Shown here: one piece after another, positions 1 through 5,828 of the stretch
Layout of the letters: every line of letters begins with the position of its first letter
How positions within the stretch are numbered: the first letter of the stretch is position 1
Source: Gammaproteobacteria bacterium
GTDB lineage: Bacteria; Pseudomonadota; Gammaproteobacteria; Steroidobacterales; Steroidobacteraceae
Reading direction: 5' to 3'
Assembly (NCBI GenBank): GCA_030039615.1
Contig: JASHVF010000026.1
Location: 1-7,684 of the forward strand
Length of the DNA: 7,684 nucleotides
Notes under the pieces: generated by a model
What the model saw: only the letters and a program-made list of their open reading frames with translations
Told to the model about the DNA's origin: nothing
The model's database searches: none
Position numbers and translations under genes: made by a program

Positions 1-1
1 T

Positions 2-82
2 GTGATCGCGGTGGAGGTGGAGCGACCGTTCCAAGTCCAGGCGCTCGCAAATGGGCGAGACGCGCGCGTGCGCCTCGCCTAG
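2..82 (+). CDS. 3' end of an unidentified plus-strand gene (partial)
   Basis: The second forward frame is open from the window edge to a TAG at 80-82. The 26 codons read VIAVEVERPFQVQALANGRD and then ARVRLA. The alternating hydrophobic and charged residues look like the closing strands of a real protein rather than an antisense shadow. Its stop interlocks with the stop of the minus-strand anti-sigma gene (79-81) in the self-complementary tetramer CTAG, so the two genes would be convergent with no gap. Too little is present to assign a family. The fragment could still be chance, since GC-rich DNA keeps most frames open. Confidence 0.45.
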   Translation: MIAVEVERPFQVQALANGRDARVRLA

Positions 83-741
83 CGCGCGGGTGCGCCTTCG
101 TGGCGTTGCAGAGTGAACGAGTATGTTACCGGGGGCCCTGGCGGTTCTGCGCTCGCGGATTCGATCTGCAGCAGGTAGCGGCCCGGAGCGAGTCGCGCGG
201 AGTCGGCAAAGACGTCCAGGTATTGCTCGGTGTCTGCGGCCGCGACCACCACGGAGTCCAACCTCTTGCCATCACGAAGCAGGGTAATGCGGTACGAGGT
301 GGCGATGAGTGTCTGGGGCCTGGCCCGGAACTCGACGTTTCCGTGCGCGGGCAGGGACAGCGTGTCGTCGTCCGCGCCGCGCATCGGAATGAGATTGAAA
401 GTCTGCTCGACCGGCGCACCTGCCGCTGTCGTCAGAAGGGGCTGCGGGGCCTCCCGCCAGACGTCGAGGCACACGACTGCGATGACCGCCGCCGCGGCGA
501 GCGGCAGCCAACGCAGCAGGCTTTGCGCGTACGCATCGGTCGTTCTGCGCACCGGCCGCGCGAAATAGCCCTCCGCCTGCAGCTGCCTGAGGCCCTGGCG
601 CATCCGCAGCGACTGCTCGAGCTCGCGCACCAGCAGCGGGTCCCGCGCCAGGCGATCCTGGAACAAAATCTCCTCCTCCTCGGAGAGCCGCCCCTGGAGG
701 TACTTGCGGATCTGCTCTACGTCGTAGGCAACGTCGCTCAT
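79..741 (-). CDS. single-pass membrane anti-sigma factor-like protein
   Basis: This 220-residue protein is probably the membrane-bound partner of the sigma factor encoded just upstream. Residues 1-60 are helical and charged, with a run of Glu at 21-24, and resemble the cytoplasmic part of anti-sigma proteins. A basic stretch (61-77) precedes one hydrophobic segment at about 78-95, which predicts N-in/C-out topology. Residues 110-215 are beta-rich and end in a LAPGRYLLQIE-type strand, so a folded periplasmic domain is likely. No HxxxCxxC zinc anti-sigma motif is present; the only Cys (91) lies in the membrane segment. The start is ATG 741-739, which overlaps the sigma stop as ATGA. It has little Shine-Dalgarno sequence of its own, so translational coupling is likely. 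Longer upstream starts would lie in another frame of the sigma gene and are rejected. The anti-sigma role rests on gene order and architecture, not on a recognised named domain. Confidence 0.8.
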   Translation of the reverse strand: MSDVAYDVEQIRKYLQGRLSEEEEILFQDRLARDPLLVRELEQSLRMRQGLRQLQAEGYFARPVRRTTDAYAQSLLRWLPLAAAAVIAVVCLDVWREAPQPLLTTAAGAPVEQTFNLIPMRGADDDTLSLPAHGNVEFRARPQTLIATSYRITLLRDGKRLDSVVVAAADTEQYLDVFADSARLAPGRYLLQIESASAEPPGPPVTYSFTLQRHEGAPAR

Positions 742-1382
742 CGCAGATGTCCCAGGATGCACAGGCTGATCGCAACGACCGACAGTACGTCGGCCTTCCA
801 GAAGCCGCGCCGCTCGAGGATTTCCCGGAAGCGGTTGCGGGCGCGGAAGATCACACGATTGAAGTGCTGCTGGGAGAGGTTGAGCTCCCGGCAGATTTTC
901 CCCTTGTCCTCGTCTCCCAGGTAGAAGCGTGCCAGGATCTCGCGGTCGCGCTCCGCCGGCATTTCCTCGAGCAGCTGCCGGACCGCTACGTACCACTGTG
1001 ATCGCCCGACCCGCTCGCAGTCGCCGTCATCGTCGCCGTCCGCGAGCTCCTCGAGGCCCTCGGCGCTCGAGAGCGCCGAGCGGTCCTTGCGGCGATAATT
1101 GCGCAGGTGATTGAGCGCCACCCGGTAGAGGTAGCCGCCGAGGTTCTCCGGGTGGGCGATCGCGCCGCTGCGCAGCTTCTCCAGGGTCGTGACCGCTGCG
1201 TCCTGCAGGATATCGGCTGCCACATCAGGGTCACGAACACGCTGCAGGATCAATGCGCGTAGTCCGGGGTAGTCACGATAGACTGCCGTCAGCTGGGAAA
1301 CCGGGTCCGACACCGGTGCAGCCATGTCCGCCTGCGCAGGGAGAATACCGAGATGGGCTGCTTGTCCCTCAACAGCAGTCAT
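738..1382 (-). CDS. ECF-type (group 4) RNA polymerase sigma factor
   Basis: This 214-residue protein would direct RNA polymerase to a small regulon. Region 2 covers about residues 31-100: DPDVAADILQDA is the region 2.1/2.2 helix, and GGYLYRVALNHLRNYRRKD is regions 2.3-2.4, which melt and read the -10 element. An acidic linker (110-124) follows. Region 4 spans about 133-190, beginning with the LLEEMPAERDREILARFYLG type of motif and continuing into a helix-turn-helix (about 157-185) that would read the -35 element. Regions 1 and 3 are absent, as expected for ECF factors. Residues about 198-211 form an unusual hydrophobic tail. The ATG at 1382 is one choice; a second ATG at 1325 gives 195 residues and also keeps region 2 whole. 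With the first start, the gene overlaps the 5' end of the divergent CHAT gene by 30 bases. The anti-sigma gene follows with an ATGA overlap. An upstream extension to 1910 is an open antisense frame and is not credible. Confidence 0.93.
   Translation of the reverse strand: MTAVEGQAAHLGILPAQADMAAPVSDPVSQLTAVYRDYPGLRALILQRVRDPDVAADILQDAAVTTLEKLRSGAIAHPENLGGYLYRVALNHLRNYRRKDRSALSSAEGLEELADGDDDGDCERVGRSQWYVAVRQLLEEMPAERDREILARFYLGDEDKGKICRELNLSQQHFNRVIFRARNRFREILERRGFWKADVLSVVAISLCILGHLR
1338..1343 (+). promoter_or_regulatory. ribosome binding site of the TPR-CHAT gene
   Basis: AGGGAG lies nine bases before the ATG at 1353. It supports that ATG as the start of the long plus-strand gene, and it lies inside the 5' coding part of the divergent sigma gene. 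Confidence 0.65.
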
Positions 1383-4300
1383 GGCCGAATTATAAGCTTG
1401 GCTCTCCGGCTTGTGCTCGTTGCGCTGCCGCTGGTCGGATTGGTGGCGCCGCAGCGGGCGTTGGCCGCTTGTAGCCAGGCTCTCGGCGCCCCGGTTGTGA
1501 CCCTTGGGCCATTGCAAACCTTGGGCACGACCCCCGTTACCGCAAATCTCGCCCTGAGTGCAGGCCGCGGCTACCTCATCGAGGTCCGGGAGCGCGACAA
1601 CGACGCGCTGATCGAAGCTCTCGATGCGAACGGGCGAGTCATCGCCCGCACAGATCATCCCGAACAGCGCACCGGTACGCGGCGCGTCGTCGTCACCGCC
1701 CCGCAGAGCGGCTATTTGGCGCTGCGCATTATCGGCACGGAATACGCGAAGGCCGTGGGGACCGCGACGGTACGCGCATTCGACCTGAACGCGGGCATCC
1801 CGTCCGCCTGCCTCGCTCTCTTTAACGCGCTCTCGGCCGCAGACGCCAGTTACGCCGTCGGGCAGGACATCACGAGCGGTCGGGCGCCAGCAGCTGGGCG
1901 CAACGCACACGACGCGTTCGTGCGTGCGGCGGAGGGCTACGCCAACGCCGAGCGCGCCCTCACCGAACCCGGCGACCGGGAACTGCGCGGCGAGACGCAG
2001 CTCGCCTTGGCGGCTCTCAATGTATTCAATCTGGCCGAATGGCCGAAGGCCGAGGAGTGGGCGAGGGCGGCGGAGTCAACCTTCGGTCCCGCCGACCCTT
2101 ATCGGCAAGCGCGCGCCCAAACGCTGCTCGCGTACGTGTGGATACAGATCGGTCAATCCGAGTCGGTCCGGCAGGGCGCCCGTTTGCTCGGGGAGGCGCG
2201 CGCGCTGCTGCAACAGACCAGCCGGTTTCATCGGCGGCGGGGCTCGGAGCACGATCTCGCCTTGCAGACCATCTACGTTTCGCTCACTTATATGTATCAG
2301 GGAGACTATCCGCAGTGCGTGACGTACGCGAGCGCGGCCGCCCGGCAGTTCGAAGGCTTGCATGACACCGCGGAAGCGGCGGCTGCCTGGCAGAACCGTG
2401 CAGTGTGTCTCTGGGGACTTGGACACCTCTCAGACGCGCGCGACGACTTCCTGCGCCTGCTCGATGTCGTCGATCCACAGATTGCAGAAAACTACCTTGC
2501 GATCCTCACGAATGCGGGCCTGCTGGACCTGGCTCTCGGCAAGTACGACGAGTCGCTGCGTATCTACCATCGCGGCCTCGCTATGGCGGAGACGACCCAG
2601 CGTGAGTTCGATCAGGCACGCTGTCTCCATGGAATTGGCGTCAACTACCGGCTTCTCGGCGACCCTGAGCGCGCGCGGGGTTATCTGGAGCGCGCCCTGG
2701 TCATACGCACCCCTGCACGAGACGGCCGCGGCCGCATGGATTCGCTGCGACAGCTGGCAGTCGTCGATGCGGCGCAGGGGTACCCCGCGCAAGCCGTCGG
2801 CCACGACCGCGAAGCCCTAAGCCTCGCCGTCGATCCGCTTGCCTCCGAGAGCATCCGTGTACAGCTCGCCTCGCACACCGCGGCGGCGGGCGATCCCGAG
2901 ATGGGAAGGGCACTGCTAGATGAGGTCCTCAGGAGCGGTCCACGCGGTGATCCGATCATCCTGGCGCAGGCGCTCGTGCAGCGCGCCGTCATCCTGCGCG
3001 GCATGGGACTCACCGAGGACGCGCTCGCCGACCTCGGACGAGCCGAACGAAGCTTTCGTGCGCTCGGCAATGTGAATGGTGAGTTCGCCACCAGTCTCGA
3101 GCTCGCGCGGACGCTGCGCGTTGCAGCGCGCACCAGCGAGGCCCTCGATGCGATCGAACGGGCGTTGATGCACGGAGACGCGGTGCGGCTGCAGAGCGTG
3201 AACCCCGACTTCCGGACGCAGCTCGAGGCGCCGCTACGGGACGCCTACGACCTCAAGATCGAGCTGCTTCGCGCGCAGTACGAGGCGGCCGGAGCGGCCG
3301 GGCATCCGACTCAAGCCGCTTCGCTCGCGGCAAGGGCGTTCTCGGCCGCCGATTCCTCGCGGGCGCAAACCTTTTCCGAGGTCGCGGCCCAGCAATATTC
3401 ACCGGCGCTGCGGCGCGAGCTCGCTTCCGACCTGAGACAGCGCGAGGCAATCTATCGACAGCTTGCCGAGCGACGCGTGATGCTCGACTGGTTGACGGAC
3501 GTCTCTCCCGCTACCAACCCGCGTGCCCGGCATCTGCTGACGGACATCGCGGAGCTCCAGCGCCAGGCGGACACGGTGAACACGGCGATAGCGGCACGCG
3601 TCTCCCGGTCGGGCGAATCGAAGACTGCACGCCGCCGCCCCGGCGCACCGTCGATCCCGCCGGGAACTGCGCTCATTTCCTTCTGGCTCGGTGCGGAGTC
3701 GAGCTACGCGTGGGTTGTGTCGGCGGGAGAGACGCACTGGGCGCGGCTCGCGGCGCCGACGCTGATCGACAGGGCCGCTTCCAATCTCCGTAATTCTCTC
3801 GGCCGGTTCGCCGATCAGCCGAAGTCGCAGCGTCTCGCCGATGCGGCACGCCTCTCCGAGCTCGTCGTCAGGCCTCTAGAGGCCTGGCTCACTGCAGCCG
3901 CGCTCTGGGTCATCGTGCCGGACGGTGCGCTCGACTACGTGCCGTTCGCCGCGCTGCCGCTGACCGGCAATCCAGATTCCTTTGTCGTGCGACAACACGA
4001 CGTGGCGCTGACACCGGCGGTGTGGAGGCTGGGAAACCCGGACACCGCACCTCCTGCCACGCAGCGCGAGTTGCTGCTCGTGGCCGATCCCGTGTACGAC
4101 CCGGACGACCCGCGGCTTGCCGCGCTTCCCAGGACACCTTCGCCACAAGGGGCCCCGCCGGCGCCAAGCTCGGCGGGTTCCGCGCGTTACCGACGTCTCC
4201 CCTACACCGCACGGGAGGCCGAGGCTATTCGCCGCGAATTCCCGCCCGCGGAGGTCGAACAGCTGATGGGTCTCGATGCGACGCGCGAGCGACTTCTTGC

Positions 4301-4820
4301 CGAGGATCTCGGCAAATACCGTTTCATTGACATCGCCGCGCACGGCATGGTCGATACGCGCGTTCCGGAACTCTCCGCGCTGGTGCTCGGCTCGTATGAC
4401 GCGAGTGGCCGGGTGGTCGACGGTGCGGTTCGCGTGCCTGACTTCGCGCTGCTGACTCTACATGCAGAGCTAGTCGTGTTCAGCGCCTGCGATACTGCAG
4501 TCGGCAAGGAGGCGGCGAGCGAAGGGCTCGTGGGCATCGGCTCCACGGTGCTGGCGCGCGGCGCACGCGCCGTCGTCTCATCCCTCTGGCAGGTCTCGGA
4601 TGAGATGGGCGCGAGGCTGATGACAGAGTTGTACGAGCACCTGATGCGCGACTCGATGAGCGCACCCGCGGCACTCGCCGCGGCAATGCGGGACGTCCTG
4701 TCCCGGCAACCGGACGCGGATCCCGCGCTCTGGGCCGCGTATCAGGTTTCCGTGGTCGCGCTTCCCGGCGGACGGCCGGGACACGGCGGCGGGTCGAACA
4801 TCTCAACTCAAACCCGTTGA
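1353..4820 (+). CDS. exported TPR-repeat CHAT-domain (caspase-like) protein
   Basis: This 1155-residue protein is a predicted caspase-like cysteine protease with a TPR scaffold. Residues 1-39 form an export signal: Arg12, a hydrophobic core at 13-32, then ALA-AC. Cleavage could fall after Ala38. Leu37-Ala-Ala-Cys40 also fits a lipobox, although Gln and Arg sit between the core and it. Residues about 45-145 look like a pre-peptidase C-terminal (PPC)-type beta sandwich (for example GYLIEVRERDNDALIEALD). Residues about 185-640 are TPR-like helical pairs, clearest at about 340-450. A charged helical linker lies at about 680-755. The CHAT domain runs about 771-1139 and has ALDYVPFAALP, YTAREAEAI, catalytic His997 in DIAAHGMVDT, Cys1046 in VVFSACDTAVG, and the GARAVVSSLWQVSDEM segment. 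Both catalytic residues are present. A Gly-rich tail ends the protein. CHAT domains include proven proteases (separase relatives, type III-E TPR-CHAT), but the substrate here is unknown. It is divergent to an ECF sigma operon and shares a unit with the next gene. Confidence 0.93.
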   Translation: MGCLSLNSSHGRIISLALRLVLVALPLVGLVAPQRALAACSQALGAPVVTLGPLQTLGTTPVTANLALSAGRGYLIEVRERDNDALIEALDANGRVIARTDHPEQRTGTRRVVVTAPQSGYLALRIIGTEYAKAVGTATVRAFDLNAGIPSACLALFNALSAADASYAVGQDITSGRAPAAGRNAHDAFVRAAEGYANAERALTEPGDRELRGETQLALAALNVFNLAEWPKAEEWARAAESTFGPADPYRQARAQTLLAYVWIQIGQSESVRQGARLLGEARALLQQTSRFHRRRGSEHDLALQTIYVSLTYMYQGDYPQCVTYASAAARQFEGLHDTAEAAAAWQNRAVCLWGLGHLSDARDDFLRLLDVVDPQIAENYLAILTNAGLLDLALGKYDESLRIYHRGLAMAETTQREFDQARCLHGIGVNYRLLGDPERARGYLERALVIRTPARDGRGRMDSLRQLAVVDAAQGYPAQAVGHDREALSLAVDPLASESIRVQLASHTAAAGDPEMGRALLDEVLRSGPRGDPIILAQALVQRAVILRGMGLTEDALADLGRAERSFRALGNVNGEFATSLELARTLRVAARTSEALDAIERALMHGDAVRLQSVNPDFRTQLEAPLRDAYDLKIELLRAQYEAAGAAGHPTQAASLAARAFSAADSSRAQTFSEVAAQQYSPALRRELASDLRQREAIYRQLAERRVMLDWLTDVSPATNPRARHLLTDIAELQRQADTVNTAIAARVSRSGESKTARRRPGAPSIPPGTALISFWLGAESSYAWVVSAGETHWARLAAPTLIDRAASNLRNSLGRFADQPKSQRLADAARLSELVVRPLEAWLTAAALWVIVPDGALDYVPFAALPLTGNPDSFVVRQHDVALTPAVWRLGNPDTAPPATQRELLLVADPVYDPDDPRLAALPRTPSPQGAPPAPSSAGSARYRRLPYTAREAEAIRREFPPAEVEQLMGLDATRERLLAEDLGKYRFIDIAAHGMVDTRVPELSALVLGSYDASGRVVDGAVRVPDFALLTLHAELVVFSACDTAVGKEAASEGLVGIGSTVLARGARAVVSSLWQVSDEMGARLMTELYEHLMRDSMSAPAALAAAMRDVLSRQPDADPALWAAYQVSVVALPGGRPGHGGGSNISTQTR
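1389..1417 (-). promoter_or_regulatory. candidate promoter of the sigma/anti-sigma operon
   Basis: The minus strand carries a perfect TATAAT (1394-1389). Seventeen bases upstream is AGCACA (1417-1412), which matches only the ACA half of the TTGACA -35 consensus. A full TATAAT is notable in such GC-rich DNA. The expected start point, seven bases past the hexamer, is the A of the ATG at 1382, so the message could be leaderless. Alternatively, translation begins at the ATG at 1325 behind a 57-base leader. The element lies inside the first codons of the divergent CHAT gene, where it encodes Ile-Ile (ATT ATA). The AT-richness may therefore be partly coding. Confidence 0.45.
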
Positions 4821-4826
4821 AGGGGG
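4821..4826 (+). promoter_or_regulatory. ribosome binding site setting a GTG start
   Basis: AGGGGG begins directly after the CHAT stop and lies six bases before GTG 4833. The next in-frame ATG (4845) is too far away, so the GTG is the better start of the downstream gene. Confidence 0.6.
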
Positions 4827-4832
4827 AGCATC

Positions 4833-5363
4833 GTGAAGCATTGGATGAACACGCGAGTGACACTGCTGGATAGTTGGGGAGCGGGTGCCGCCCACTCGCT
4901 GAAAACACCCGTTGGGCATCAGCCGGAGTTCACTTTGCACCCGCGGCATCTGCGCCACGCCGATGGCACTCCGCAACCCGCGCACTTCACGATCGACTTC
5001 CCTTCAGGCTTCCTGGCCGACGGATGGCAGGCGGTCAATTTTATTCCCCTCGGCTCGAAGGTCGTGCGCGGGATCAAGGGTCTGCCTGCATGGACCCCCT
5101 CGCAGAAGGCGCGATACCGAAGTGCGATTGCAAGTATCGCGGACACTCTTGCAGATTCACGCACGAGCCGACTCGAAGGTGTCGTTCCTTACCTCACCAC
5201 GACCAATCACGTCGGCTACAACAAGGTGCAACTTTTCTATGTGCCGAACGCCGCACGTGGCAAGGAACGCGATCTCGTGGTCGTGACAATCGCGACCTTC
5301 GTCGCCGCCAGCGGAGAAGTGCAGGCGCGCCAGAGCGGCAGCGGTTACGGACCGCCGCACTGA
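4833..5363 (+). CDS. hypothetical protein in the TPR-CHAT transcription unit
   Basis: I do not recognise a family for this 176-residue protein. It starts at GTG 4833, only 12 bases after the CHAT stop and behind a strong purine-rich site, so the two genes are very probably co-transcribed. No signal sequence or membrane segment is visible, so it should be cytoplasmic unless exported by other means. The N-terminal third is rich in His (3, 21, 29, 36, 39, 42, 51). A basic amphipathic helix is likely at about 89-110 (SQKARYRSAIASIADTLADS). Two beta strands follow, LFYVPN (about 134-139) and DLVVVTIATFVA (about 147-158), and the end is a short Gly/Ser/His tail. There are no Cys residues and no recognisable catalytic motif. 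Its place suggests a partner, inhibitor or substrate of the CHAT protein, but nothing in the sequence proves this. Confidence 0.8.
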   Translation: MKHWMNTRVTLLDSWGAGAAHSLKTPVGHQPEFTLHPRHLRHADGTPQPAHFTIDFPSGFLADGWQAVNFIPLGSKVVRGIKGLPAWTPSQKARYRSAIASIADTLADSRTSRLEGVVPYLTTTNHVGYNKVQLFYVPNAARGKERDLVVVTIATFVAASGEVQARQSGSGYGPPH

Positions 5364-5374
5364 GCCGCCGGTGG

Positions 5375-5403
5375 CTGGCGCCCGGCGTCGCGCCGGGCGC
5401 TAG
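5375..5403. terminator. GC-rich hairpin between convergent genes
   Basis: GCGCCCGGCG (5378-5387) and CGCCGGGCGC (5391-5400) pair perfectly around a TCG loop. A G-T wobble and two further pairs extend the stem to 13 pairs. It lies 11 bases after the plus-strand stop at 5363 and covers the TAG stop (5402-5400) of the convergent gene. Neither side has a T-tract, so it is not a textbook intrinsic terminator. It could act as a bidirectional pause, a 3' end stabiliser or a rho-linked terminator. Confidence 0.5.
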
Positions 5404-5723
5404 ACAGCCCGGACCTCGGCGCGACCGACTCTTTCGCAGGTGTCGGCCTTGTTGGCGCTGGCGATGGAGATTCCGGACTTCAGCAGCACGGTGCCGCCGG
5501 CGCCATTGCAGGAGGCGCACAGTGGAACGATTCCTTCGCCCATGCCGCCGTGATGCACTACGTGACCGCCAACGCTCGGGGCGTTGGCGCAGCCTGCGAC
5601 CGAGCATTTAGGCGGCCAGAACTGCCCGGAGTAAGTGATCCAGTGCTTTATCCATGAGCCGCACGCGCACCCTCGCAGGCTCGTGCCGCCCTTGATGAAC
5701 CAGCCGATCGCAGACAGGCTCAT
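5400..5723 (-). CDS. small HNH-like treble-clef zinc protein, function unknown
   Basis: This 107-residue protein carries a likely zinc site. Cys40-x4-Cys45 (CSVAGC) is followed by VGGHV (His54) and IVPLCASCN (Cys69, Cys72, Asn73), with Cys96 near the end. This order (CxxxxC, GxHV, then PLCxxCN) resembles the treble-clef core of HNH nucleases. The first His and the CN are in place, but the metal-binding His expected after the CN is absent, so nuclease activity is doubtful. I recall small stand-alone bacterial proteins with the same pattern but no established function. An aromatic N-terminal part (Trp8, Trp24, Trp28, Trp36) probably packs on the zinc core. The start is ATG 5723-5721, with GAGGGAG (5733-5727) three bases upstream. 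It is convergent to the CHAT unit and separated from the oxidoreductase gene by 105 bases containing a terminator candidate, so it is probably its own unit. Confidence 0.72.
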   Translation of the reverse strand: MSLSAIGWFIKGGTSLRGCACGSWIKHWITYSGQFWPPKCSVAGCANAPSVGGHVVHHGGMGEGIVPLCASCNGAGGTVLLKSGISIASANKADTCERVGRAEVRAV

Positions 5724-5750
5724 TCGCTCCCTCGTCCCCGGGGGGTCCTC

Positions 5751-5760
5751 TCATATAAAT
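5751..5760 (-). promoter_or_regulatory. AT-rich candidate -10 region for the HNH-like gene
   Basis: ATTTATATGA on the minus strand (5760-5751) is the most AT-rich patch of the 105-base gap and lies about 28 bases before the ATG at 5723. TTTATA, TTATAT or TATATG could serve as the -10 hexamer. No good -35 hexamer is seen at 16-18 bases, so this is a weak call. Confidence 0.3.
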
Positions 5761-5770
5761 GTCGCGATGG

Positions 5771-5805
5771 GGAAAAGAGTCCCAGCCCGGGTGCGGGCCG
5801 GGGAC
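5771..5805 (-). terminator. probable intrinsic terminator of the DUF1614-OYE unit
   Basis: On the minus strand GTCCC (5805-5801) pairs with GGGAC (5783-5779). GCCCG (5798-5794) pairs with CGGGC (5789-5785), with a small internal bulge between the stems and a CACC loop. The hairpin is followed at once by TCTTTTCC (5778-5771). It lies 24 bases after the oxidoreductase stop, in the right place and orientation to end that transcript. Confidence 0.55.
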
Positions 5806-5828
5806 AGGGGTCTGCCGGTGTCGCCTGC

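Noticed and set aside
100..924. Long plus-strand open frame (274 codons) opposite the anti-sigma and sigma genes
   Set aside because: It is antisense to two well-supported genes and its protein is Arg/Leu-rich with no domain pattern, typical of a GC-rich shadow frame.
742..996. Longer start for the anti-sigma protein (305 residues)
   Set aside because: The extension is an Arg/Pro-rich alternative frame of sigma region 4; the ATGA overlap at 741-738 gives a natural start.
1296..1301. GGAAAC as an ECF -35 element for the CHAT gene
   Set aside because: It resembles the common ECF GGAAC core, but no matching -10 (such as CGTC or GTC) lies 16-17 bases downstream, so I cannot call a promoter.
1383..1910. 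N-terminal extension of the sigma factor to 390 residues
   Set aside because: The extra 176 residues are antisense to the CHAT gene, have no sigma-like sequence, and would place the start far inside the divergent gene.
79..5363. Type III-E CRISPR (Craspase) locus
   Set aside because: The TPR-CHAT/sigma resemblance is only by analogy: there are no repeat-spacer units, no Cas7-11-like gene, and the CHAT protein carries an export signal.
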